Shown here piece by piece: positions 15,755 to 23,732 of a stretch of DNA of 64,000 nucleotides. Where the stretch lies: the NCBI GenBank assembly GCA_964615445.1, contig CAZTOK010000003.1, positions 1 to 64,000 of the forward strand. Direction: 5' to 3'. The notes beneath the pieces were generated by a model. The model did not search any database and was not told where the DNA came from. It was given only the letters and a program-made list of their open reading frames with translations. Within the stretch, counting starts at the first letter, position 1. The number at the start of each line of letters is the position of its first letter. Position numbers and translations under genes: made by a program. The stretch is from JALRBM01 sp964615445. Lineage in GTDB: Bacteria; Patescibacteriota; Saccharimonadia; Saccharimonadales; Saccharimonadaceae.

Positions 15755-16552
15755 ATGGAAATCACGCGACCTAGCCAGGAGTATTGGCAGGTACTGGAGC
15801 ACAATATACCAGTAGCGTTTATTTATACAGGAAGCAGTCAACTTGATACCATTGGGCGGATCGGATTAGGAAGGGGGATTAGTCTTGAACATCGCCTTGC
15901 TATCCTTCAACTTAGCCTTTCTTATGTGATGCGATTTGGTGCCACTTACGAAAGGGCATGCGAGGATGAGTATTTAAGAAGGTACTTGCCACATGGCAGT
16001 TTGGTGACGAATGATTCTGCTGAGCTTATGAATTTTGATGCTATCTTGCCATTTGTGCAGCGACTCCCTCTTGAGCATGTGGTAGAGTTTCTGCGATGGA
16101 TGCGCGTTACAGTAATTGAAGAGTGTGACTTTGATTTCATTAACGTACTATTGACTCGCGTGCTCAATATGTCCGCTCTTACAGAAGAAGTGTCGTTTCA
16201 GATAGAACCGTTATATCAAGCAGTGGGTGTTCACTTCATGACTCGGCGGATGCCATTTATGCTGCACTGGCCAGAGAGTAGCGGAGATGGAAAAGAGGTT
16301 CTTTTTCATCTTTCGTATTCAGGAAAGGCTATGCCCGATGTTTATTACCCAATGATAGCCTTGAGTCCTACTCAGCATGGCGTGTGGCGTCAGATGGGTC
16401 GTATGCGTGAGGAAGAGGAAAGTATTTACATGATTCTTTCCACTCCTTATTTACGCAGTGCGCAGTCCCAAAATAGCTTGGCATATTTGCTAAATACACT
16501 GCTTGGGAGAACGGGACACTTTGTAAGGTTTATTTCTCCTACGGCTTTATGA
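15755..16552 (+). CDS. Orphan protein of 265 aa, function unknown
   Basis: No family is recognised. It looks like a soluble mostly helical protein, without signal peptide or membrane segments. Visible elements include IGRIGLGRGISLEHRLAILQ (about 29-48) and ESIYMILSTPYLRSAQSQ (about 226-243). It has a consensus promoter and is followed by a textbook terminator, so it is a stand-alone transcription unit. There is no good Shine-Dalgarno (GGGTAGGC is the nearest). Confidence 0.65.
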   Translation: MEITRPSQEYWQVLEHNIPVAFIYTGSSQLDTIGRIGLGRGISLEHRLAILQLSLSYVMRFGATYERACEDEYLRRYLPHGSLVTNDSAELMNFDAILPFVQRLPLEHVVEFLRWMRVTVIEECDFDFINVLLTRVLNMSALTEEVSFQIEPLYQAVGVHFMTRRMPFMLHWPESSGDGKEVLFHLSYSGKAMPDVYYPMIALSPTQHGVWRQMGRMREEEESIYMILSTPYLRSAQSQNSLAYLLNTLLGRTGHFVRFISPTAL

Positions 16553-16580
16553 TGAAGCCCCGGTAGCCAATCCGGCGTCT

Positions 16581-16604
16581 AACCTCCACGAAAGGAGGTT
16601 TTTT
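16581..16604 (+). terminator. Rho-independent terminator
   Basis: AACCTCC (16581-16587) pairs with GGAGGTT (16594-16600), followed by TTTT. Confidence 0.85.
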
Positions 16605-16644
16605 ATTTCTATACCTCTGAGAAACGTGCGTGATGAAGTAATGT

Positions 16645-16677
16645 AAAAAAGGCCCCAGATGAAGATAATCTGGGGCC
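16645..16677 (-). terminator. Rho-independent terminator (minus strand)
   Basis: A perfect 10-bp stem GGCCCCAGAT / ATCTGGGGCC with a seven-base loop; the run of A at 16645-16650 gives a U-tract for leftward transcription from the gene ending at 16686. Confidence 0.9.
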
Positions 16678-16685
16678 GGCCAAAC

Positions 16686-17117
16686 CTAAACGCTTTCAAG
16701 TGTTTCGCGTACCACCTGCTCATTAAGAGCACAACACAGTTTTCCAACTCTACCGTAACAGTTGAAGATATGATCCAAGAGAATCTCTCGCATGCGCGCA
16801 ACTTGAGGACTATCTTCGGCAGTGGTGGTGTAGAATCCTCCTTGCAGATTTAATTGGCCTTGTTCTGCAATCTGGTACGCCTTTATGCTCAAAGGACTGC
16901 CTACGGGAATACAAAGGTATCTAGACCTAAGCTGCACGCCAAAATCAGGATCTCCAAAGACAGCAACTACCTGTGTCATCATCTCAAGAGTATCTTCAGT
17001 GGGAGCATTAAAGACGATTATGCTAAATGGCACCGTCCTTAAATCGGGTATGTGATCTGAACGGTAAGCAGGACATGTAGGCCAAGGCGGAACGGACAAG
17101 CCTTTAGGGTTCGTCAT
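16686..17117 (-). CDS. Orphan protein of 143 aa, function unknown
   Basis: No family is recognised. The N-terminus is Pro-rich; the middle contains a strand-like VPFSIIVFNAP and a helix TLEMMTQVVAVFG; there are five Cys. No membrane segment is evident. A strong terminator follows. On the minus strand TAGAGT lies six bases before the ATG, so this may be leaderless as well, but the box is weaker than others here. It is divergent from the Mur ligase gene, 51 bases away. Confidence 0.6.
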   Translation of the reverse strand: MTNPKGLSVPPWPTCPAYRSDHIPDLRTVPFSIIVFNAPTEDTLEMMTQVVAVFGDPDFGVQLRSRYLCIPVGSPLSIKAYQIAEQGQLNLQGGFYTTTAEDSPQVARMREILLDHIFNCYGRVGKLCCALNEQVVRETLESV

Positions 17118-17168
17118 GTATCTACTCTAACATGCGTATAGTAACTGACTACGTGCTAAAATAATCTT

Positions 17169-18464
17169 ATGAGCATGAAGCAAACGCTTGTGGATGGGGT
17201 ACGAAAGGCACTGCCAATTGAGGCGGTGCATGGACTTGAAGAGGTCTATCGACGCGGCCGAGTACGGCTTATTAGTGCGCGCTACGGCAATCCTGCACGC
17301 AGTCTAAAAATTATTGCAGTAACTGGTACGAATGGTAAAACTACTACTGTTAATTATATCAACGAAATTTTAAAAGAAGCTGGCCTTAAGACTGCTATGT
17401 TTAGTACAGCAGTAATTGAACTTGCCGGTAAGCGTCAGGTTAACGATCTTAATGCAACGGTGGCGAGCACGCGGCGCATGCAAGAGTTTTTCCGTGATGC
17501 CAAAAAAGCTGAGGTCGATTACGTAGTCCTTGAAATAACTAGCCACTCTCTTCAGCAGCATAAACTTGACGGTATTCCTATTGAGGTGGCAATTATGACT
17601 AATCTCACCCAAGACCATCTTGATTATCATAAAACCATGGAAAATTACGCGGCTGCAAAAGCAAAACTCTTCTCTGGCGAGCCAAAGTTTATTGTCCTGA
17701 ACCGTGACGATGCATGGTTCGACTATTTTAATCAGTTTATGGCTGGAGCGCAAAAAATTACCTACGGTGAACATAGAGAGGCTGAGGCACGCATTGATTA
17801 TGTAAAGTTGTATAAAAAAGGTAGCGAGGCGACGGTGGTAATCGATCATCAAACCAAATTGCATCTTGCAACGGCGCTACCAGGTAAATTTAATGTCTAT
17901 AACATGACCGCCGCCGCCGCGACGGCGTATGTGCTTGGTATGAAACTCACCGATATTGTAGAGGGAATTGCCAACCTTGAAGGCGTGCCGGGCAGGTTTG
18001 AGCGCGTGACGGAAGGCCTTGGGTATGATGTGATTGTTGACTACGCTCATACACCCGATGCGCTTGAAAAGTTACTTGAAGCGGCAAAGTCGGTCACAAA
18101 AAATCGTGTCATTTTAGTTTTTGGTGCTACAGGTGACCGTGATAAGAGTAAGCGGCCAATTATGGGCGAAATTGCAGCAAAATTGGCCGATCGCATTATT
18201 CTTACAGATGAAGAAAGCTACAATGAGGACCCACAGACGATTCGTGACCAAGTGCGCGCTGGTATTGAGAAGGCTAAAGGCAACATAAAGCTCACTGAAA
18301 TCGCCGATCGCCGCGAGGCAATCGCGAAAGCCCTTTCCATTGCGACTAAGAATGACACGATTCTTATTACTGGGATGGGTCATGAGCAGTTTCGCATTGT
18401 GAACGGCGAGCATTTACCGTGGAACGATGCAGATGTTGTGCGTGAGATCCTTGTTAAAGGCTAA
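17169..18464 (+). CDS. MurE-like Mur ligase with a shortened N-terminus
   Basis: The 431-aa protein has the Mur ligase central domain, with the P-loop at about residues 52-60 (VTGTNGKTT), ITSHSLQQHKLDGI and NLTQDHLDYHKTMENY, and the C-terminal domain (VDYAHTPDALEK, FGATGDRDKSKRP). It is closest to MurE, which adds the third amino acid to UDP-MurNAc-L-Ala-D-Glu. The P-loop of usual MurE sits near residue 110, so most of the UDP-binding first domain is missing. The usual DNPR/DNPA specificity loop is replaced by DEESYNEDP. A -10 box TAAAAT ends six bases before the ATG: leaderless. It is convergent with the FemX gene, with 4 bases of overlap. Confidence 0.85.
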   Translation: MSMKQTLVDGVRKALPIEAVHGLEEVYRRGRVRLISARYGNPARSLKIIAVTGTNGKTTTVNYINEILKEAGLKTAMFSTAVIELAGKRQVNDLNATVASTRRMQEFFRDAKKAEVDYVVLEITSHSLQQHKLDGIPIEVAIMTNLTQDHLDYHKTMENYAAAKAKLFSGEPKFIVLNRDDAWFDYFNQFMAGAQKITYGEHREAEARIDYVKLYKKGSEATVVIDHQTKLHLATALPGKFNVYNMTAAAATAYVLGMKLTDIVEGIANLEGVPGRFERVTEGLGYDVIVDYAHTPDALEKLLEAAKSVTKNRVILVFGATGDRDKSKRPIMGEIAAKLADRIILTDEESYNEDPQTIRDQVRAGIEKAKGNIKLTEIADRREAIAKALSIATKNDTILITGMGHEQFRIVNGEHLPWNDADVVREILVKG

Positions 18465-19495
18465 TAGTAATTTTCGTGATGAAGGTAAAGGTGGAGACGT
18501 CTGACGATTTTTTCACCAATTTTAGTCCATACTTTGTAGGCTGCTGATTTAATGGGATAGTCGAATACTCCTACGTAATCAGTCACCTCCTTATGGAAAC
18601 TAGTTTTAAAGCGACCAAAGCCATAGTAAGGATGCTCAGGGTTGTTAATCTGATCGGACGGTGGCGTTCCACAAAAGTCGTATAGTGTCACACCCTTTGT
18701 TTTCATCCACTCAATAACCCGCCATTGTAAGAGGTGACTAGCACCATATGCCGGACGTTCGCGTACAGAAGCCCCGTCCTTATAGGTACCTTTAGCACCA
18801 AAAGCAATCGCGAATGCACAGGCGACAACTTGGCCGTCAAAATAAGCAAAAAAGAGCTGGCCAAGACCTGCTTGAGAATATCGTTGCCAAAACGACTTGT
18901 AATAGAGATAGCTTCGAATGCCAAATGAACCAGCAGCGGTCTCTTTTAGGAGGTTAAACATAATTTCGCAGTTTTCGTCGGTTGTCTCCATAAGCTTAGT
19001 TGTAACACCATCACGTTCGGCGCGACGAATAGCGTGTCGACTTTTTTGATTAAGCCGAGCAAGTACTTCATCTAAATTTGGTGAGATATCAAGAAGAACG
19101 GTTGAGCTAGGTTGTACGGAACGAGCGCCGACAAACCCAAGTTTTAAGAGGTCAGCTACCGCTTCATCACTTTTATGGAGCTCAGGCTCAGTTTTAATAA
19201 GAAAGATACCCTGTTCCTTGGCAAATTGTTTAAGTTCTGGAAGTAATTGATCTAACTGACGGACAGAGGTGATATCTGGTCCTTTGGAGATATACCAGAG
19301 CCTCCCAAGGATAGGCACAGTTTTTTCAAGTGCCATAATAGCTACCTCATCGGTCACGATATATCGAGGTGTCCATCCGCCAATGCGTTTTTGTTCACTA
19401 AATTCATACCCTTGAAACACGCCGCCTTTATTAGGATTAGAAAGGATGAGCATGTTCCATGTAGCAATCTCTTCGTGAGTGGCAAATCGTATCAT
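18461..19495 (-). CDS. FemABX-type aminoacyltransferase (peptidoglycan bridge family)
   Basis: The 344-aa protein matches the FemABX/GNAT-like family, which attach amino acids from aminoacyl-tRNA to the stem peptide. Visible are GGVFQGYEFSEQK near the N-terminus, LDISPNLDEVLARLNQKSRHAIRRAERDGV (helical arm start, about 140-168) and YDFCGTPPSDQINNPEHPYYGFGRFKTSFH, a strong family motif near the C-terminus. Its position opposite a Mur ligase supports a wall role. TACAAT lies eight bases before the ATG on the minus strand. Confidence 0.9.
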   Translation of the reverse strand: MIRFATHEEIATWNMLILSNPNKGGVFQGYEFSEQKRIGGWTPRYIVTDEVAIMALEKTVPILGRLWYISKGPDITSVRQLDQLLPELKQFAKEQGIFLIKTEPELHKSDEAVADLLKLGFVGARSVQPSSTVLLDISPNLDEVLARLNQKSRHAIRRAERDGVTTKLMETTDENCEIMFNLLKETAAGSFGIRSYLYYKSFWQRYSQAGLGQLFFAYFDGQVVACAFAIAFGAKGTYKDGASVRERPAYGASHLLQWRVIEWMKTKGVTLYDFCGTPPSDQINNPEHPYYGFGRFKTSFHKEVTDYVGVFDYPIKSAAYKVWTKIGEKIVRRLHLYLHHENYY

Positions 19496-19556
19496 TATAT
19501 TCCATTGTAATACAAGATGAGAGAATGTGGGCGGAAGCTATCCGCCCACGGGTTTC

Positions 19557-19661
19557 CTATTTTGTCGTGCGCTCGTAACATCCATTGGCGCTATTGCCGC
19601 AGTGTTTATCGCTACAGCAATCGCAGTCACAAATAAGTAGTGGAGAACTATAGTGATACAT
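19557..19661 (-). CDS. Cys-rich micro-protein of 34 aa
   Basis: Six of 34 residues are cysteine (11, 13, 15, 16, 21, 28), arranged CDCDCC then C and C. The start ATG at 19661 is preceded by GGAGGT at four bases, the best Shine-Dalgarno in this area, which decides against a longer reading frame from 19739. TATACT lies upstream on the minus strand. The pattern suggests metal binding or disulfides, similar in style to metallothionein but with no recognised family. Confidence 0.5.
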   Translation of the reverse strand: MYHYSSPLLICDCDCCSDKHCGNSANGCYERTTK

Positions 19662-19738
19662 GCCTACCTCCAAAACAGTAATCCCCGAAGTGCAGTATAG
19701 CAAACACTTTTTAAGAAGCAGATGATACAATAAAAACA

Positions 19739-20176
19739 ATGAGCGAAGAATTATTAGGTGCCTACGATATTCGCGGAACTGAAACGAACGGGCTTACTAA
19801 AGAGTGTGCTTGGAACGTAGGGAAAGCACTTGCCGACTGGCTTCCAACGGCGGGAAATGTGGTGGTCATGTATTCACCTAATCAGCGTGAAACTGCGCAG
19901 GCAGTGGTTGAAGGATTGAGATTGCAGGGTCGTACTGTTATTGATGGAGGTGAGGGCACTAAAGAAAGTGCTAAAGCCTACATTACCAGCAATGGTATTT
20001 CGGGTGCGGCAGTAGTTGGATTCGATGAGCTTGAAAAGCTTATTACTATAGAGTTATATCAGCACGAAGCAAAGTTAATCGATAGTGAAACTGGTCTTAG
20101 ACAAATTGGTGATCTTGTTGATGCAGGAAATTTTGTACCAGCTGCCGTTAAAGGTGATCTGCTTCGTATAATGTAA
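19739..20176 (+). CDS. Degenerate stand-alone phosphohexomutase domain I
   Basis: The start, LLGAYDIRGTETNGLTKECAWNVGKAL, is the hallmark N-terminus of phosphomannomutase/phosphoglucomutase domain I (YDIRG). Later parts follow the same domain: VVVMYSPNQRETAQAVVEGLRLQGRTVIDGG. The catalytic phosphoserine loop (TASHNP in the family) is not present; the matching region reads VVGFDELEKL. At 145 aa it is under a third of the normal 450 aa length. It is likely non-catalytic. The start is leaderless-like (TACAAT at 19726-19731, seven bases before ATG). Confidence 0.65.
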   Translation: MSEELLGAYDIRGTETNGLTKECAWNVGKALADWLPTAGNVVVMYSPNQRETAQAVVEGLRLQGRTVIDGGEGTKESAKAYITSNGISGAAVVGFDELEKLITIELYQHEAKLIDSETGLRQIGDLVDAGNFVPAAVKGDLLRIM

Positions 20177-20192
20177 AAGTATGCGTAAAAAA

Positions 20193-20219
20193 TTAGCACT
20201 CAATGCTTGCAAGTGCTAA
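20193..20219 (+). promoter_or_regulatory. CIRCE operator (HrcA site)
   Basis: TTAGCACTC at 20193-20201, a nine-base spacer, and AAGTGCTAA at 20211-20219: 17 of 18 arm bases fit the CIRCE consensus. It overlaps the -35 box of groES. The wider stem (13 bp, A-rich left, T-rich right) could also end transcription from the upstream gene. Confidence 0.95.
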
Positions 20220-20235
20220 TTTTTTTATTTACAAT
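20207..20235 (+). promoter_or_regulatory. groES promoter
   Basis: TTGCAA (20207-20212), 17-base spacer, TACAAT (20230-20235). The -35 box lies inside CIRCE, so HrcA binding would block polymerase. Confidence 0.8.
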
Positions 20236-20267
20236 AAGAACGCAGATAACAAAACGGAGGAGATTTC

Positions 20268-20531
20268 ATGAGTACACCTATAAAACCTCTGGCAGATCGC
20301 GTGGTGGCGGTGCGCGAAGAAGCGCAAACCAAAACGGCGAGCGGACTTTACCTGCCTGATAATGCAAAAGAAAAACCAAGCCTTGCAAAAGTCGAGGCTA
20401 TTGGTCCTGATGTAAAGGGTATTAAAGTAGGCGACAAAATTATTTATAAAGAATACTCAACCACTGAGCTGAAAATTGATGGAACTGAGTATTTAATTGT
20501 TAAAGAAGAGGATATTTTAGCGACCGTTTAG
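20268..20531 (+). CDS. groES: Co-chaperonin GroES
   Basis: The 87-aa protein is a standard GroES with PLADRVVAVREEAQTKTASGLYLPDNAKEKPS (mobile loop), VGDKIIYKEYSTTELKIDGTEYLIVKEEDILA. It caps the GroEL ring. GGAGGAGA precedes the ATG, and a CIRCE operator controls it. groEL follows after 125 bases with its own Shine-Dalgarno; no promoter is obvious in the gap. Confidence 0.98.
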   Translation: MSTPIKPLADRVVAVREEAQTKTASGLYLPDNAKEKPSLAKVEAIGPDVKGIKVGDKIIYKEYSTTELKIDGTEYLIVKEEDILATV

Positions 20532-20656
20532 GTTGGCTGAAGGATGAGGGTACTATTTTCTGAACGGGGCTCTCGTTTTCGAGGATTTTTGCCTGGCGAA
20601 AAGCATGCTCCTCAAGAAATATATCCCGAACCCTTCTAAGCTAAAAAGGAGAGAAT

Positions 20657-22300
20657 ATGGCTAAAAAAGTATTTTATGACGATGATGCCCGCGCTCGCGT
20701 ATTAGGTGGCGCCAAGGCACTATATGATGCAGTAAAGGTAACGTATGGACCAAAAGGTCGTAATGTCGTGATCGCCAAAGGCTATGGTGGACCAACGGTG
20801 ACACACGATGGCGTAACGGTAGCCGAGAGCGTTGACTTGCCCGAGAATGATGATGAAACGCTCGGTTACAAAGTGGGAGCTGAACTTATTAAGCAGGCTG
20901 CGAGCAAGCTGAATAAGGTAGCTGGTGACGGTACCACTACTGTTACTGTGCTTACGTACAATATTTTAAAGGAGGCCAACCGCCTTATTGCCGCTGGTCA
21001 CAATCCGCAAGAGCTTCGTAAAGGCATTGAAGCTGCTGGAGCCGAAGTAGTAAAACAGCTTGATGGTCTTGCCGAAGGCATTGAAGGGAAGAAAGACCGT
21101 GTTGCGGAAGTTGCTACTATTAGCGCTGGAGATGAAAGCATCGGTAGGCTTATTGCAAGTGTTATCGAAAAAGTAGGCAAGGACGGTGTCGTAACCGTAG
21201 AAGCCGGCCAGGGTCTTGAAATGGAGTCAGAGGTAGTTGAAGGCTTCTCGCTTGACCGCGGATGGGTAAGTGCCTTCTTCGTTACCGATGTTAATCGTCA
21301 AGAAGCGGTGTACGAAAAGCCGGCCATTCTTATTACTGATAAGAAAATCTCAAGTGTTCAGGAGTTTCTTCCTATGCTTGAAAAACTCGCTCAAGCTGGT
21401 AAAAAAGACGTTGTACTGATTGCCGACGAGGTCGAAGGCGAAGCGCTTAGTATTTTGGTACTCAACAAACTGAAGGGTGTGTTCAATACTGTTGCCGTAA
21501 AAGCACCTGCCTTTGGTGATCGCCGTAAAGAAATTCTAGCTGACATTGCGATGCTTACTGGGGCAACAGTAGTAAGTGAAGATCAAGGCATGACGTTTGA
21601 GACTGTTGGCCTTGAAGTACTTGGTTCAGCTCGTAAGGTAATTGTTGGTAAAGATGAAACAACTATCGTAGAAGGCGCTGGTAAGCAAAGCGATGTAAAA
21701 GCTCGTATTGCGCAAATTCATGCTCAGGCTGAAAACGCCAGTAGCGAATATGATAAAGAACAATTCGAAAAACGTGCTGCCGCTCTTAGTGGCAAGGTCG
21801 CTGTTATTAAGGTAGGTGGTGCCACTGAGACCGAGATTGACGAAAAGAAATTCCGTGTCGATGACGCTGTAGCTGCAACAAAGGCAGCGCTTGCTGAGGG
21901 TATTGTTGCAGGCGGTGGCGTGACGCTTGTAAACTTAGCTGCAACTATTACTGCCGATGGTGCTGATAGTATTTCGGCCGGCCGTCAGATTTTAAAGAAT
22001 GCACTCAAGCAACCATTCTTGCAGATTACAGGCAACGCTGGTCTCAATAGTGAGGCGTTATTGGCTCAGGTAGAGGCTGGAAAAGCCGGTTTTGGCATCA
22101 ACGTCAACGCTCCTGAAAAAGGGTTAGTAGACGTAAAGAAAAACGGTGTTATTGATCCAGCTCGTGTGACGAAAGAAGCAGTACAAAACGCTGTTTCAAT
22201 CGCTTCAACGGCAGCAACTATGGGCGCGCTTGTAGTAGAAATTCCAGAAAAAGAGGAGGCAGCTCCTGCTGGCGGTATGCCTGGCATGGGGATGATGTAG
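20657..22300 (+). CDS. groEL: Chaperonin GroEL
   Basis: The 547-aa protein aligns with GroEL along its entire length: GPKGRNVV, the ATP-site GDGTTT, apical domain with substrate groove, and the Gly/Met-rich end GGMPGMGMM. It folds proteins in an ATP-driven cage with GroES. AAGGAGAG lies three bases before ATG. A strong terminator follows. Heat-shock control by HrcA is expected, though hrcA is not in the window. Confidence 0.99.
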   Translation: MAKKVFYDDDARARVLGGAKALYDAVKVTYGPKGRNVVIAKGYGGPTVTHDGVTVAESVDLPENDDETLGYKVGAELIKQAASKLNKVAGDGTTTVTVLTYNILKEANRLIAAGHNPQELRKGIEAAGAEVVKQLDGLAEGIEGKKDRVAEVATISAGDESIGRLIASVIEKVGKDGVVTVEAGQGLEMESEVVEGFSLDRGWVSAFFVTDVNRQEAVYEKPAILITDKKISSVQEFLPMLEKLAQAGKKDVVLIADEVEGEALSILVLNKLKGVFNTVAVKAPAFGDRRKEILADIAMLTGATVVSEDQGMTFETVGLEVLGSARKVIVGKDETTIVEGAGKQSDVKARIAQIHAQAENASSEYDKEQFEKRAAALSGKVAVIKVGGATETEIDEKKFRVDDAVAATKAALAEGIVAGGGVTLVNLAATITADGADSISAGRQILKNALKQPFLQITGNAGLNSEALLAQVEAGKAGFGINVNAPEKGLVDVKKNGVIDPARVTKEAVQNAVSIASTAATMGALVVEIPEKEEAAPAGGMPGMGMM

Positions 22301-22316
22301 TAAACTAGAAAAGCAT

Positions 22317-22348
22317 AAAAATCACCGCTGAGATTGGCGGTGATTTTT
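22317..22348 (+). terminator. Rho-independent terminator after groEL
   Basis: AAAAATCACCGC pairs perfectly with GCGGTGATTTTT over 12 bp around an eight-base loop, then TATTT. Confidence 0.95.
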
Positions 22349-22350
22349 AT

Positions 22351-22378
22351 TTGCGCAATTAATACTTCATGGTATTAT
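22351..22378 (+). promoter_or_regulatory. Promoter of the first island gene
   Basis: TTGCGC (22351-22356), 16 bases, TATTAT (22373-22378), start near 22385, directly behind the groEL terminator. Confidence 0.55.
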
Positions 22379-22413
22379 ATATTAGCCTTGATTTCGTTAG
22401 AGATGAGGGGATT

Positions 22414-23565
22414 ATGACCATTCCTGCCGTAATTTGGGAGCCTAAAGATGCGGCGTATCGAGATATTGCCCGCTTAGCGCTTCACCGTCTTGGTAATGTC
22501 GTAGAAAGTGAGGATGGAAAGGCGACGGCGATACTGTTCGCCGAATGCGGTATTACACTATCTGAAGGGGCCAAGAAGACCCTAAGCAAGGTTCTACGTC
22601 TTATGAAAGATGACGGTCTGCTTCTGAGGCGTGATGTAGTTGGCCGTCGTACGAGTTGTATTGCGCAGGCACCGCTTACGCCGGCTGAGGTATCCCTCCT
22701 TGAAATGAAAGAGAGTCACAATCGTTCGGTTTGTGAAGCGAGTAACCGTCCGTCGCAGGTTCACGACAAGGGCGATTGGCTGACGCCGCTTTATGATGAC
22801 TGTAATACGGCACTTGCCGCGTTACGCGAAGCCTTTCGAAAGTCTGAGCGCACAACCGGAAGTCTGGCTCTCATTAATGGAAGTGAGGTGCTGAAAGAGG
22901 CTGGCATCAAGACCAAGAAGCGTGCCGATGAAGTTCGACACTATCTGAAAGAGTTTGGCTTGGCTAGCCCTACTCAGCCAGAACCGAATAGTAAGCTCTG
23001 GTGGTGGACTGTCTCCTTCGACAAGGAGCTCGATAAAGAAAAGCTCAAGAAAAAGGCGATGGGAGCTCATGCATATGGTGGGTTTGCACGCCGGACGCCA
23101 CTCGGTGAAGATCGTACGACTCGGCAATACGCCAGGGGGGTTTCGCCTCACTTGAAGGAGGTGGAATGTGGTCCTGTCGTAACCACGCGTCAGCAATTAA
23201 CGTCTCAGGTATCACCGCCAGCTTTCTCGGATGCTCCCTCTCAGGTAGAACAAGCTGAGAAGGGCGAGACTAAGCCGCCCTCAACCCTCCAAGAGGTTAT
23301 CGAGGCAGCTGAAGCGCTTGAACGAGCGTTGGGTGTGAGTGAACAGGCTCTTAGTCAACTTCGAAGCGACCTCGTTCGTCGCGAAGAAGAGTGTAGTGCT
23401 GCGATTCGGCTGAAGGACGACGAGATCACGGATCTGCGTAAACAGCTGGAGGCAGCTCAGCAAGAGCTTGATGAGCAACGCACCCGGGCTGATGAGGCAG
23501 AGGCTGATCTTCGAGAGAGGGCACAGTCGTTCGTTGTGCGCGTGAAGAGTCGGCTCTTCGGTTAA
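22414..23565 (+). CDS. Island protein A: winged-helix-like plus coiled coil
   Basis: From ATG 22414 (preceded by GAGGGG) the protein has 383 aa. Residues 1-85 resemble a winged helix (KKTLSKVLRLMKDDGLLLRRDV then a strand-like RRTSCIAQAP). A second possible small DNA-binding fold covers about 120-200 (VLKEAGIKTKKRADEVRHYLKEFGL). Residues 200-290 look disordered; 295-365 form a long coiled coil rich in Glu, Leu and Arg. No family is recognised. Lys is mostly AAG and G/C-ending codons prevail, unlike flanking groEL, suggesting foreign origin. It has its own promoter and terminator. It lies next to B and C, so a shared function is inference. Confidence 0.65.
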   Translation: MTIPAVIWEPKDAAYRDIARLALHRLGNVVESEDGKATAILFAECGITLSEGAKKTLSKVLRLMKDDGLLLRRDVVGRRTSCIAQAPLTPAEVSLLEMKESHNRSVCEASNRPSQVHDKGDWLTPLYDDCNTALAALREAFRKSERTTGSLALINGSEVLKEAGIKTKKRADEVRHYLKEFGLASPTQPEPNSKLWWWTVSFDKELDKEKLKKKAMGAHAYGGFARRTPLGEDRTTRQYARGVSPHLKEVECGPVVTTRQQLTSQVSPPAFSDAPSQVEQAEKGETKPPSTLQEVIEAAEALERALGVSEQALSQLRSDLVRREEECSAAIRLKDDEITDLRKQLEAAQQELDEQRTRADEAEADLRERAQSFVVRVKSRLFG

Positions 23566-23574
23566 AGCCGTAGT

Positions 23575-23610
23575 CTCCGTAGGTTGGATGAAGATATCCA
23601 GCCTACGGAG
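23575..23610 (+). terminator. Terminator-like hairpin after island gene A
   Basis: CTCCGTAGGTTGGAT (23575-23589) pairs with ATCCAGCCTACGGAG (23596-23610), one mismatch in 15 bp; followed by CATTTTAAT rather than a clean U-run. Confidence 0.65.
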
Positions 23611-23626
23611 CATTTTAATAATAAAG

Positions 23627-23689
23627 TTGATTTTATACATTTTTTATTATAGTATATATTCGACATTTCTGCCCTTTTAGGGGAGAAAT
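23627..23689 (+). promoter_or_regulatory. Promoter plus 5'-end inverted repeat for island genes B and C
   Basis: TTGATT (23627-23632) and TAGTAT (23650-23655) at 17 bases give a start near 23662. At 23665-23689 there is an inverted repeat ATTTCT-G-CCCT / AGGG-G-AGAAAT, about four bases into the transcript. It may be an operator for a DNA-binding product of the island. Confidence 0.6.
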
Positions 23690-23732
23690 GCTGCTCTTAC
23701 ATAATTCGAAGCAAACCGAGGAGGTGAAGCTC

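Noticed and set aside
19662..19739. Longer 60-aa form of the Cys-rich peptide
   Set aside because: The extension has no ribosome site and covers the -10 box; ATG 19661 has GGAGGT.
20532..20656. Separate groEL promoter or attenuator
   Set aside because: Only a four-base-pair hairpin near a short T-run; too weak to call.
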